DNA from: Macropodus opercularis
Lineage: Eukaryota > Chordata > Actinopteri > Anabantiformes > Osphronemidae
Direction of reading: 5' to 3'
Assembly: GCA_030770545.1 (NCBI GenBank)
Contig: CM061096.1
Span: 16,225,501 to 16,289,500, forward strand
DNA: 64,000 bases
Under the pieces are notes generated by a model. That model was not told the DNA's origin, made no database searches, and saw nothing but the letters and a program-made list of their open reading frames with translations. How positions within the stretch are numbered: the first letter of the stretch is position 1; every line of letters begins with the position of its first letter. Below are positions 48,965-61,420 of the stretch, in pieces. Made by a program: the position numbers and the translations under genes.

Positions 48965-49579
48965 ATGCCTGCCTGCGCCTGCAGCCCCTCTCCGCCTTGC
49001 GGCCACGCCAGGGCTTTCTCCTCCGCCCCCTCGGCCGCCGAGGAACAGACGAGGCGAGTCCGACCCTCGCGTCCGCCTCCTCTTCCATCGATCCAGCGCC
49101 GCACCGACGCCTCTTTCTGCCTCTCCCTCTTCCTCCTGCTGCTCTGCCTTCTCCACCTGCCCCCAACCTGCCACTCACGGAGAGAGAAGGGCGGAGTAGG
49201 CGGTGGCGGCGGTCACTACATCCCCATCCCCCAGCCTCCTCCCCACCACATGGCGCTGCCCAACATCTTGCGCGGCCTGAGCATCGCTGTGGTGCTGGTG
49301 GGCAACTCCAGTGAGGTGGCGCTGGCTGGGGCCCGGGAGAAGGAGGACTTTCTCCACATGGCGCCCAACGTCGAGGTGCTGACCATGAATGAGACGGACC
49401 CTAAAAGCATCATCAAGAGCATCTGTGACCTCATGACAGAGCACTGGCTGCAGGGCGTGGTGTTCGGGGATGACACCGACCAGGAGGCCATTGCCCAGAT
49501 CCTGGACTTCATTTCAGCCCAGACCCACATCCCCATCCTCGGAGTCCGAGGGGGCTCATCCATGATCATGGCTGCTAAG
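48965..49579 (+). CDS. grin2b: NMDA glutamate receptor subunit 2B, first coding exon
   Basis: Glutamate-binding subunit of the NMDA receptor. Only the N-terminal part is present: 205 codons, ending at a donor AAG|GTAGGA in phase 0, with the rest beyond the window. The amino-terminal domain begins SIAVVLVGNSSEVALAGARE and continues VEVLTMNETDPKSIIKSICD, then VVFGDDTDQEAIAQILDFI, SAQTHIPILGVRGGSSMIMA, closest in memory to GRIN2B rather than 2A, 2C or 2D. A 3' splice site (TTCTCCCCAG) ends at 48940; a 24-base leader then reaches the ATG in CCACCATG context. The signal core is FCLSLFLLLLCLLHL at about 51-65, preceded by an unusually long 50-residue leader rich in Pro and Arg. Which teleost duplicate (2ba or 2bb) is undetermined. 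Confidence 0.9.
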
Positions 49580-51676
49580 GTAGGACGCTCGAAAAACATT
49601 AACTTAAATGCGGTTTATTTTAAAACAGGACACTGTTGTCATGGTGTGTGTGCAGAAAAACAGGTCGTCTCGCTCAGAGTCAGACTTTAAATGGCTCAGT
49701 GTTTCTGCTTTAGTTATGGTCTGGGTCTGGCGTGACGGCTGTAGGTGGGGCCGGTCGGGCTGCGTCACTGCCGCGTTGTCCTGCTCATATCAACGCTCGC
49801 CACAGCAGAGCAGCCGTTGAGCCGTTTCTCAGCTTCCCACTGTGGCCTCCAGACGGACGGACGGGCAGAATGAGCGGCGGCGTCTCACTGGAAAGACAAA
49901 GAGCCAGTGACAGAATCAGCTGGAGACTGCGCCACAGCTAGATCTCTGCCTGTTTAGTGGGCCTTGCCTGATGGGATGAAGCAATCTGCTGCTGCTTTAT
50001 CTGTGTCCGCGTGGGATCTGGGCTTGGCAGCAAAATCTGCTCATTCATTCAGTAGTTTGTGCAGAAATCCGACTGAATTGAATTTAAAGACAGCGTCGCT
50101 TTAATGCAAGTAAAACCGTACCGGAGACACCGACCGCTGCCCTTCTGTCGAGAACTTCTGTCTCAGCCGGCGTCTTGCGTCGTGCTCGGTTCGTCTGCTG
50201 CTCGATGGTGTCAACAGGTCGTCGTGCCGGCAGAGACGTGAGTCGCAGTGACTGAAGCGCTTCTCCCTGTTCCCTCCCATTTCAGCGCCAAGCGGAGAAA
50301 TGACACGACACCGTTCGGTCCACCTTCAAAACCTCAGTCCGCTGAGCAAAAAGAGCTGTTTGTCCCAAAACCTCCACCTGCTGCGTGGAGGCTTGGATCT
50401 CCTGACGGAGGAATTCAGGAGGCAGAGATGTGTGTGTTTGTGTGAGCAGTGCTGGTATTATTCATTAAACACAAGTGCCCTAAGTGCACCAGGCAGCGGG
50501 AAAGAGCAGTGTTTTGTGGCAGAGGTTTAAATGGATTTCCCCGGCCACAAGTCAGAGTGTGCGTCTCCTGAGAGCTTCCTCCTGGCTGCACCGGGGCCCA
50601 GGAGACCTGGGACGCGGCTGCGCTGAGGCTCAGTCTCCAAACGGATTTGTGTCTGCTTAATGGGCTGAGACAATGAAGTGGTGGAAAGAGGATCAGAGGG
50701 AGGGAAAGAGAGAGAGACGTGGGGGAAATGTGGGGAAATGGAGATGGCGAGGAAAAGATGGAGCAGCAAAAAGAGGAGCTGTGGGAGGGGACTAGGCCAG
50801 ATCAGGTGGAGGTGGCGGACAGATGAGGATGGAGTCAGCAGCAGAAGAGACAGACACCATTCAGCGTTGGGAAGGTATTTATAGCAGCTCCAAGTCCCAG
50901 AGACCGGAACACAGTATGAGGTGTTTATCTTAGGGCCTCACATCATGACGCACACAAACACACACACCCATCACGTCTGACGGCCAAATACCGCTATTAC
51001 AGTTGGCAAGACAACCCCTTCTTTTTCATTACACTTCCAAGGAAGGACGATAACAGGCAGCGACACAGGAGGCGGAAAATACAGCAGCTAGATTTTTAGT
51101 GTGGGCTGAGCAGGAACACAACATGAAAATTCAATAAAATGCACTCGCTGAACTACAGTACAGCCATGTTTCCTGCTCACAGGTGTGTTTGTGGTGAACA
51201 CACAGCATCAGCCTCACTGTCCACTCCAGCTTTGACGACCCGGTTAGAAACGGATGGAATAAAGGCTGCAGCTGCCACAACACACCAGTGGCAGGCGTCC
51301 GCAGTCACTGGCAGAGCAGAGGAAGTAGGTGAGTTAAATAGATGAAGCCAGACAGCGCCGCTATTAACGAGGGATGAAGAAGAAGGCGGAGGAGAAAAGA
51401 GAGATGGATGGAGGCAAAGGCCGCTCACATCTATATCAATGAATACGATGAGCCAGGACGAGAGCACCGAGTGCATGGCTGAGAGAGAGGCAGAGGGAAG
51501 GCATCCATCCACCGACTCTGATGAAGAGGAGAGAAGCTGCCTCCTTTCTCAGGAAATCACAGCCTAAATGGAGGAGGAAAGATGGATAGAGTGCAGCTGT
51601 AGGCACATCTGTGAAAGACAGGCCGTGACAGAGGAGGATGAGGAGAGGAAGGCGAAGGCTTGTGGCAGAGCGGGCC

Positions 51677-51945
51677 TGGCTGGGGTTCTGGCTGGGGTTC
51701 TGGCTGAGGTTCTGGCTGGGGTTCTGGCTGGGGTTCTGGCTGAGGTTCTGGCTGGGGTTCTGGCTGGGGTTCTGGCTGGGGTTCTGGCTGAGGTTCTGGC
51801 TGGGGTTCTGGCTGGGGTTCTGGCTGGGGTTCTGGCTGAGGTTCTGGCTGAGGTTCTGGCTGGGGTTCTGGCTGAGGTTCTGGCTGGGGTTCTGGCTGGG
51901 GTTCTGGCTGAGGTTCTGGCTGGGGTTCTGGCTGGGGTTCTGGCT
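51677..51945. repeat. 12-bp minisatellite, about 22 units
   Basis: Units of TGGCTGGGGTTC alternate with TGGCTGAGGTTC, differing at one G/A position, for about 22.4 copies. The variants run in blocks of two or three G units followed by an A unit, indicating expansion by 36-bp and 48-bp blocks. The array lacks stop codons in several frames, which creates long spurious open frames on both strands. Confidence 0.97.
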
Positions 51946-54900
51946 TCCAGCGCCACCCAACGCTCATATCTGCACAGTGAGGAAGCTGACGACCCGACGG
52001 CGGCGGCCGGACGTCACTTCTGAACATTCAGTGTTCAGATATCGACGGGACGGTGGCAGAGAATGCGAACATCGCACACAGCAGGGACGCCAGGCTGGCA
52101 GCCGTCTCAGGACCAAAGCAGCAGGATGCGATCAATTAACTTCTGCTCCTCGTCGTTCGGAACGTGTCCGTTTGTCGGTGGGCGCCCGGGTCTTTTGTAG
52201 AAGTCTGTGCTAATGTTCACAACGGGCCAGATGATGGCGCGGAGTGGACCTGGCGTTCAGGGATAATTGTGTAATCGCGTCGTTTATGTCTCATTTTCCA
52301 CAGAAGGAGCATGTTCCTCTCCTCCTCTGCGTCTTCTTTTATCCGACACTCGCAGGGACGGTTTCTTCCTCCCGTCTGAGGCGTACTCAAACGCGTCTTC
52401 CTGGGGTTCCAGCCCCGTGTGCTGAACAACAAGTTTATATCCTCAATTAATGTCCTACAACTGCACCTATTGTTGTAGCAGGCGCCGAGGTGCTGTACTC
52501 TATTAATGTAATGTGCTGCAGCTTGGCAGCGCTAAAGCAGAGACGCAATTAAGAGCATTTGTAAATGATAAGAGAATTAACAGTGAGTGTTCCTGTGCCT
52601 CGCATCCCCCTGTTTGCATTTCACCCCCTCTTGTCCTCTCTCTCGCTCTGTTCTTGTTTCTTTCTCATCCCTTTCCTCTAATTGTTTGGTCCATTGGTGG
52701 ATTTGTGGCGTCCGGTAAAGCACAGTAAACCCCCTGTAAGAGCTTTCTGATCCGCCCTTTCATCCTGGATGTGTTCTCTCTCTCTACCTTTGTCCACTTT
52801 TATCCCCTGCTGCTTCTTTGTTGGCGGTTTTTAGTGTCTGTGGGTCTCTGACTGTCTCTCGTGGCTGTTTTTCTGTTGCAAAAGCTTCACCTGGAAATGT
52901 CTTTATCTGGAGCCGCCAAGAACCTTTTACTGAACATTTTATAAAAATGTTGTAGATGCAACAGACTGAAGAACAAACACGCGTCTTCATCCAAACGTCA
53001 CCTTTTCAAAATGGATGACGATGCAGGAGCTGGTGTAGATGTACAGCGTCACTCTGTAGTGTTTACAATGAGAGAAGGATGAAGAGAAGCAGAAATGACG
53101 TTCATTATCTAACAGCAGGAGATTTAGAGGCGACGCATCATCGGAGCTACAGACTTGAGCAGGTCATCTGCCTCGACCGGTTGGCTGGACATCAACTCCT
53201 TAGTCGATGAGAAAGGATCCAGGTCGTCACGTTTCTCTTCATCCAAGGATACTTTGAATTTGCTGTTTGTGGAAGTAGGTCTGCGTTTTTTCCACTGTTT
53301 CCTGCTGCAGCGCGGCTTCGGGGGAAGTGTCCCACTACTGGTGTCTTCTTACCTTCTCATTGTCCTGGTTTAGAAAATGTGACAACCCACTGTGTGTGTT
53401 CTGCTTTTTCTGGGCAGAGAGAAAGGAAGGGGAGAAATATTGAGAGTCCTAAATTTATGTGTCCTATTTTCCAACCCCGTTGGTCTCGATTTACTCCGGC
53501 CATTTAGAATGTGGCCATTTTTAAACTCACCCCATCACTTCCTCCCAGCTGTCTTACTTTGCCTCTTTCCTTTCAGTTTCAGTCCTCGGCTCAGCTGCTT
53601 TACGTGCAGGGCGATGGCTCCCGCACACAGTTGAGCATTAGATGCCCCTTTAATGGTCTTTGTCGTTGCTGGTGTGGCTGCTTCAGATTTACGGCCGATA
53701 CAGGTAAATTCCTCCTCCTCTTCCCGTCTCCCTCTCTCCAGACCTTCAGATCCTGGTCAGCTCAGCACTAACAGAGCTGTCAGAAAGCTGCTGGGATTCT
53801 GCTGTTGGAGCTGTGACATTTAGCAGCGTGTCCACCGTGACACATAACACACGTGTTGATGCCCCGGATCACCGCGTGCGTTTCGCGTCGGCTTCGGTCG
53901 GCTTCTTGTGTCTCTCCTTGCGCAGATGGAAGGAAGGAGGAACGGCGCTCCTACCTGTCTGTCCTCCCCCCTCCCTTCTTCCGTCTTCTGTTTGCTTGGC
54001 CTCTTTTCCTTGCCTTCGCTCTCGGTCCCTGTGGTGCAGGCCCAGCCTTCCACAGCTTCCCGTCAGAGTCTCTTTGGACGTGCCCTTATGTGCCACCTTC
54101 CATCCCTCCTCATTGCTCATTGCATCACCACTCTCTGCTCTCCCTTCTTCACTAATCCTCTGTTCCTCTCCTCCCTCTTTTGCCTCTTTTTACTCCGCCA
54201 CTGTGATGTACAATAAAGTCCTCCCACCTTTGCTCCAAATCTCCAGTATCCACTCTCTCCTCTTATCCCCTCGTAGACCTTAGACCGGGGCCTTTGCCGG
54301 GACCCTTATTAGCCTTATCTCCAACTGCCTCCATCCTGACTCAGAGGTGGAGAGGAAATGATGGGCCTCTATCATGAACTGAGATGAGTAATTGCTTTTC
54401 TATAAAGAGGATGGAGAGAGCCGGAGAGTACAAACTCAGGATGCGAGTTAACTGCTACCCGCTGCCCTTTCCCCAAAGCGATCAGACGTCCGCGTCCACC
54501 CGCCTAATGTGGACACGGAACCGCCTCCCTCCCGTTTACGTCGGTCCGCTGTAAACCTCCGTCTCTCGTGTTCCTGGTGACAGTTGCTGCGAGAGTTCTG
54601 TAAACAATCACAGATTCAGCCGTTGCGACACCCACTGTGTTCCTGTGAGAATGTAATTGAGTGCGAGCTCACTTTGTCTGGGCTGTAAGTCAGTCTAAAT
54701 CACAGTGTCACTCAAAGGTGGGATGAGGAGTATTTTGATGCATAAGTCATTCTGACACGCTCGGTAAAATAAATGGCTGCGAAGAGGAGCTCGGCAGCTG
54801 TTCTCCCAGCGCCGAAGCGCTTTGTACATGTTTATATAACGTGAGAGAGCATCTTAATCATCCTTCATCTGATGAAGGTAATTGCACCAACTTATCACTA

Positions 54901-57900
54901 TAATCGCATCGTGACGTGCACGTTAAGTAGCACGTTTAAATGCCAAGACGCAGAGAAACATGACTTCATATTTATTGATTACATGCAGAAGCCAGAAGTA
55001 AAAGCCAACGATTTTAGAAACTATTTCATCGGAAGAGAAACGGAATAGAAAATACATCGAAGCGGCTCCAGTAAAAAGTGATGTTATCACAATAGAGAAG
55101 CTGAAGCCACATGATGTTTGCATGTTTTCCTCTGATTCATCCCTTTGTTTCTGCCGCTTCCTGTCTCTGCTGCGAGGACGGGACGGCAGCGAGAGGAGAG
55201 GGAAGGACGGACGAAGCAGACGAAGATGTGAGGGGGAAGAGGGGAGGAGGCGAAGACCAGTTACTCAGCAGTGTTGAGCCAAGCTGGCCCTCACCACAGC
55301 CAGGGACACACAAAGCAGCCTGTACATGGGTTCATGTTCACGCGAGCTGCTGCGGACCTACAGTGCAAACGTTATCCAACCTGGATGCTCTGGGCCGACT
55401 GAGACGCGAACGCAGCCTCCTCCAGGCCACTAGCAGTGTCCTCAGGCGGTTTCCCTCTGAGCCGACCCCTGTTACAGATTCAGCGTCCGGAGCAAACTCA
55501 CTTTCCCTGCGGTTGTAGTTTATTGTGGTGTGAACCTTCGTCTCTATTTAGTGTCTCATCAGTGTAACGCTGCTTCTCCGGCTCCTCTCTCCTCTCTCGC
55601 TCTTCACGAGTTGAGGCGAGTGATGAACGTAAACGCTCCCGTCTCCCGCTCTCCTGAATTCCCGCGAACGCCACCTCCTCCTCAGTCCTCGCTCCGTTCG
55701 ACCGCGGGCCTGCAGTCCGTCCTCGCACGCCGACCTACACGCCTTCAGCTCCGCGCAAACACATTTAGAGATACGTGTGACTCAGATGCGACAAACAGAC
55801 AATGCTGTGAGCCCAGGAGGACACCTCCAGCAGTGCTGTGTCAGGAGACGGAGCCCAGACGCTCATTATCCTCATCTCTGCATTGATCACCAGGGACAGG
55901 GCTTCGTACTGATGTTCACACGTAAACGCTGTTGTTGAATAATAAAAATATACAGTGTGAAGCGATGGGTTGTTAAGGTCGTGGTAGAGGAGGCGGTGCT
56001 TAGGTGGCGTTACGTTCACTTCTTCACATGTGAGGAGCCTGTAGTGTCAACGTTGGTACAGAACAGGAGTTTGTCGCCCTGAAACACTTGCAGCCAGACA
56101 ACGGAGCTCGTCCCACACACTGACATTTACACGCAGGCGTTGATGTGGTTCTCTGCAGCGGGCAGCGCACAGCACAGCGCTCGGGTTTGACAGGAGGCAA
56201 AGCGTGTTGGTCTGGAACATGGGGAGGTTTAAATGGGACAGTGTTGGCAGCCAAAATCCTAAAATACAATGAAGAGGCATCGTCTTGCCTTTGCATCCAT
56301 GAAACAAACCTTTTCACTTACACTCAGACTCACACTTCCTCTAACTTACGCCAGCTTGATGTTAGATAAGATGGTGGAAGGAGCAGAGCAACCGTGTTGG
56401 GTTCCCACCTTGTTCTGGATGACGGCCAGCTGATAGTAGCACCTACCTACAGCGAGCTGTGCACATTCTGCAGCTACTGCAGCAGAGCCTTTATCTCCAA
56501 AAGCGCTGCCAGCAACGCAGATAAATGCTCCCTAAAAGAAGGAACAAATTTCTACCTGCTTGTACGATTAGATCTCACACGGTGCACGGGATGATTTATG
56601 TAACCACGCACAAACACAACGTTGAATGGACCGGAAACATGCAGTTCAATACAAAGAACAAACCACGAGGAGAAGGAACATTTCAGCTTGTCCTTGGAGC
56701 AGGAGTTTTAGATAAAGGGAGCTTTTCAGTTTGTTCGTGGATGAATCTGGGACAATTTATTGTTATGCTCCGAACGGCGTTCGGCTGGTGACGCGTTGCT
56801 TTGCCTGCATGTTGCATTTTGTTTTTCCATCTCCACAAAACACAACCACTCATCGCTTTGAGTTGCACAGAGCAGAGGAAGTTGTGGGAGCGTTTGATCC
56901 AAGGTCAGCAGGGGGACACGCGACGCTTCGGGCTTGGCCGACTTAACCGCTCAGCTATCTCTGGGCACAAGCGTTGCTCTTCTCTGTGCTCCAGCCTGCA
57001 GGGCGTTCTGTTATCAGGAGGACTATCCACCCGTGTCTGTTCCACAGCCACAAAATCATTTCTCTCGCATGTTTCTCGCTGACTTATGAGGCAACAGTGG
57101 ACAGAATTGTTGGTGCGGGTGATGGATGAGGTTGCGGAGCTGCCGTCGTCTGTGTCCAGGATGCTCCGAGTGCTGCAGTGTACAGGAGGAACATGGCGTC
57201 TCCCGCGACTCGGATGTGCTCGTATCATCACGGTGACAGCTGACATTACTGTTAATCACAGGCCGCAGAGTTCAAGCCTAGTCTCATACGTTAGCAAGGC
57301 TGCAGGACTTTCTGCAGAACTGCAATCAGAGGATGTGTCAATGAAAAGAACTTTCTCACAAGGCTGGAGGCTCATGATTAAATGTAAATGTACGAGGGCG
57401 GCATCGTTCGCTGTGAAGGTTTTAGCTTCACGGTGTCGCTCAGTGCTCAGCTTCACATTTTGAAGGAGTGAGACGATGCGCAGGGCGTTGGAACAAGCTT
57501 GGCGCCACTGCGGGAACTAGGCTAGGTAGCAGGTGAGGAGCAACCCAACCCAGCTCTTCAGTTGCATCGTCCTGTCTGTCAGGGTCAACATCTCGCCTTC
57601 TGTAAAGCAAACTACAGGCGCGTCTCCGGGATACTAACGCCCGACTTTTATTCATTCACTCAGCATTTCTCTGTGACACATGCAGGTTGTGAAGGTGTTG
57701 CTGCTTTGACCCTCGCTCTCCAAACGTCAGTCTGCTCCACAGGCCGCTACTGGTGGCGGTTCTGTCCCTTCTGAAAAGAGGAATCAGGAAACTGGAAGCT
57801 GACTGCAGGACTGCAGCCGTGAAACAGATTAGTATATAAGATGTTGGGGCAGGATATGAACCAAGTTGCTTTTCAGTAAATATCCATGTTGTGCATTTAG

Positions 57901-58202
57901 ATGATTGTGATTTGGAAATAGTTTCTAATGCTGGACTAATGCAGCCAGTTCAAAGGCCCGGAGCCATCGCACCTGTCGGCCTTTTCAGTCGTTACCAGTG
58001 GAAGCAGGAACATGAGCCTGATGGTCAAATGTTACGCCGTGTTGGGGCATATGTGCGTATGTGTGGATCAATACGGAAGCAGTGTGATAACAGCAGCCGG
58101 CGCAGGTTCCTGTGTGGGCAGCGGGGAAGTGGCGGCAGGATGTGTGTCGAGTTGTGAGTCGAGGGGGGAGCAGAGAGCCGTGTGGGTGGGCGCGTGTGTG
58201 AT

Positions 58203-58290
58203 TAGACGTGTTTATCCACGAGTGTGTGTGTGTGTGTGAGAATGCATAAATGCATGTAGGTGAGTGTGTGTGTGAGTGTGTGGCCCATAC
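58203..58290. repeat. GT-rich microsatellite region
   Basis: Several interrupted (GT)n runs separated by GAATGCATAAATGCATG, about 88 bases in total, in the grin2b intron. Confidence 0.8.
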
Positions 58291-58443
58291 ATGCTGTGAG
58301 TTGCGTTCTCTTTTTGTTCCCCACTAATGGCATCCTTTAGCAGGGCTGTTACGATGGAAACCACGTTGCCACGGAAACGCAACCTGTCTCTGTGAATTAG
58401 AAGGATTTCACTCCCTCCCGTAGTCTCTCTCTCTCTCTCCCTG

Positions 58444-58482
<39 letters not shown>
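58444..58482. repeat. (TA)n microsatellite
   Basis: About 19 TA dinucleotides with one AC interruption, preceded by a CT-rich run. Confidence 0.95.
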
Positions 58483-59932
58483 GATCCTCCCTTTCCTGTC
58501 TCTCTGTCTCTTCGTCTCCGTTTCTACCCTGAAACCTGACAGGGCAGCAGCTGATGCCTGAAGAGAGGTGTGTGCATGTGCGAAGAGCGAGGGGTGGAAT
58601 GACAAGGGGAAAGTGGGAGCGAGAGGGAGAATGCATAAGAGGAGTGTGAAGCATCACCGAGCGAGGGAGGCGGGTGAACAGACAGACAGCGGGCTGTGAC
58701 AGAGAGCAGACACAGATCACACAGCCAGAAGCTCCAGGATGTGAGGGCTGGGCTGCAGCATCTCATCAAACCATTCTTTCAAATCTCTTGTTGTGAATCT
58801 CTTTAATTGTTATGATTTGACGTGAAGCTTCACATCAGCGTTTTAACTGACTGTGACTCTAGCAGCAGGCATCAGCTGCTTCTCCTGCGCCTGCATCATC
58901 CAAACAAATGGAGCATCCATGCATGGAAACATCGCTCCACAGCCTCAGCCGAGCTGGAGAAGAACCTTCAAGATTCTCCTGAATTGGATCAAGCTCGAGC
59001 CATGAAAACTGTATAATGTCACGCTCACATTAACTGAAGACACTTCTTGGGAGCAGAGATAAAATATTCAAACGAAAAGAGTCGATTCAAACGCAGCGTG
59101 AAGATGGAGCTTTACAAGAGGCCGGGAGTTAGAATCCTGCTCCACATATGGAGGGAATATAAAAAGGAGGAGGAGGGAAAGTGAGAGCGAGATTGATTAT
59201 GTCCTTCTAAGTGCTTTGGGCATTATTGGAACTGTACTGTCCTCCCAAACCAGGCAGTTTGAAGTAACATAGCGGGGAGAGTGATTGAAAGGAGGGAAGA
59301 AAGCGGGACGAGGGAGAAAGGGAGGAGGGAGTGGGACGAAGGGGCCGTTTGGCAAAGAGACAGAGAGAGAAGGTCTGGAGGGAGGACGGAGCGATGGATG
59401 GAATAACTGGGTTCAAAAGTAGGACAGAGGGAGAAATGGCAAGAGACAAAGAGAAAAGGCGTGAGAGAAGGAGGAGAGCAGGGCTGAAGGCTGGAACGTG
59501 AGCCAAGCTGAATAAAGTCAAGCAGGCTAAACTCTGCCTTATAAATTCCAGCTGGGTGCTGCACGTAATCATCCATTTGGATGATAATAACTTAAGAAAT
59601 GCGGCTTTAAATATTCATGCTGAATGCTGAATCGTCAGAACAAAAACATCCATTTGGGAAATGGTAATGATCCAATCAGAAGCAGGAGGAGAAGATGAAA
59701 CAGGAGGCGTACGTTGAAAGAGAATGGACAGTTGGGTTTGGATGAAGTTCAGATAACAGGGCGAGCGGTGAGAGAGGAGGACACGCGAGGGGAGAGGGAC
59801 CACGTGGGCAGGCTGCAGTGGACTACACCTTTACGACCAAGACATACGCCGAGGACTCAGCTCAGCAGCCAGGAAGGACGACCGACCGTGAAACAAGCAC
59901 TGATGGACGTGTGTGGACCAGAAGCTGACCAG

Positions 59933-60026
59933 AGAAGCTCACGGTGCAGGATCAACGTGACCTCAGAGAAGCTCACGGTGCAGGATGAACGTGACCTCAG
60001 AGAAGCTCACGGTGCAGGATCAACGT
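59933..60026. repeat. 34-bp tandem repeat, 2.8 copies
   Basis: Units begin AGAAGCTCACGGTGCAGGAT at 59933, 59967 and 60001. The first two differ by a single C/G change; the third is truncated after 26 bases. Confidence 0.95.
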
Positions 60027-61130
60027 CCTGCGAGACACTCGACGTGGAAGCCATTATGTGAAAACGATGCAGCCCAAAGCAAGTGAAGCAGATGGAACGA
60101 TGACGATATGTAAGACGTTAATGGACTAAGCAGATTTCATGTCCTGGATATGAGACGTAACTCATATAATAGTTTAATGCTGCCAGTCCCACTTATTTGT
60201 TCTCGTTCCGTGTCCCGTTTCTGAAATGACTAATAAAAAGACAGAACTGAGGAGGAGGTGTTTGCTGTAGAGAGTTGACGGACAGGAGACGGGGATGGAG
60301 GCGCGTTCGCCGTTTCTCCTCCTGCTTCCTGACTAAAGACGGCTGACCCCAGACCTGTGGACCACACAGAGCCGACACACGAAGCGAACACTCTCGCCTC
60401 GTGTTGCAAGCTGAGCGCGTTACTGTGAGGGGGACGGGGGCCTGATGGAAATGAAACGATGTGATGGAGCACCTGCCTCTTCAGCCCACGAGAGTCTGGT
60501 CGGCCGATAGTTTAATATCAGGCACACGAGAAGCCGGGACGCTGCGCGTCTGCCAGCTGGTTTCCAGATAAACCGCTTCACGTCACGGCAGGAACAACAA
60601 CCACCATCACTGCTCGTGTGCTGGGTTCACAGCCGGCCGCTCCCCCTGCGTTGTCCCCGTCCGTTGCGCCTCAGCTGCTTAGTTTGTTGTTGCCGATCAA
60701 AGCCATAAATAGCTTTTCATTTTTGTGGCCGTTGCACCTGCAGGTTGGACACAGATGTCTTGGCCTCTTTGAAGCTCTGACAGTCGTCCATCTATCGAAG
60801 CGCACGTTAGCAGAGCTAAAATAAAGATAACAGGGTTGGTTGGACCAAGCCGAGACAGAGGGAAAGCAAATACAGCAACCACAGGCGGCCGAAGCATCTG
60901 TGTGAGGATGTGATTGGAGTTATGTAACCTCTCCACCGGCTTAGCTGCACAGTAAGTGTGTGGCTCCTCTCCTGCAGTGGTTGTGCATTATGGCTGCGTT
61001 CAGAGTTCATTCCCTGGAAGTGAGTTACTTCCCAGAGACGAGGCAGCTCATCATGCAAAGCACCTCCAGCAGCACCGTGCCTCCATCTGCCTGACTCCAG
61101 CTACACACGACACCGCTGCACACGTCCCCA

Positions 61131-61420
61131 GGCGTCCACATGCTTCCACACGCATCTACACGCGTCCACACGCATCTAGACACGTCCACACGCGTCCACA
61201 TGCTTCCACACGCATCTACACGCGTCCACACGCATCTAGACACGTCCACACGCGTCCACATGCTTCCACACGCGTCCACACGCGTCTACACGCATCTAGA
61301 TGTGTCCACACGCGTCCACATGCTTCCGCACGCATCTACACACGTCCACACGCATCTAGACGCGTTCACACGCGTCCACATGCTTCCACACGCGTCCACA
61401 CGCGTCTACACGCGTCCACA
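61131..61420. repeat. 10-bp minisatellite with 60-bp higher-order repeat
   Basis: Ten-base units of the form CGCGTCCACA, CGCATCTACA, CGCATCTAGA or TGCTTCCACA are arranged in a 60-bp super-unit that begins TGCTTCCACA (TGCTTCCGCA in one copy) at 61141, 61201, 61261, 61321 and 61381. The first two super-units are identical. The array is dense in CpG and in ACGCGT. Confidence 0.97.

Noticed and set aside
49251..49579. Assigning the glutamate receptor exon to grin2a
   Set aside because: The QILDFISAQT and GGSSMIMA strings, together with linkage to fam234b and hebp1, fit GRIN2B better.
51436..52213. Long open frames on both strands across the 12-bp minisatellite
   Set aside because: They arise because the repeat unit length is a multiple of three and lacks stops. 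No gene features surround them.
55111..57463. Cluster of open frames of 90-135 residues in the grin2b intron
   Set aside because: No recognisable domain, no consistent splice partners, and similar lengths on both strands, as expected in moderately GC-rich intron DNA.
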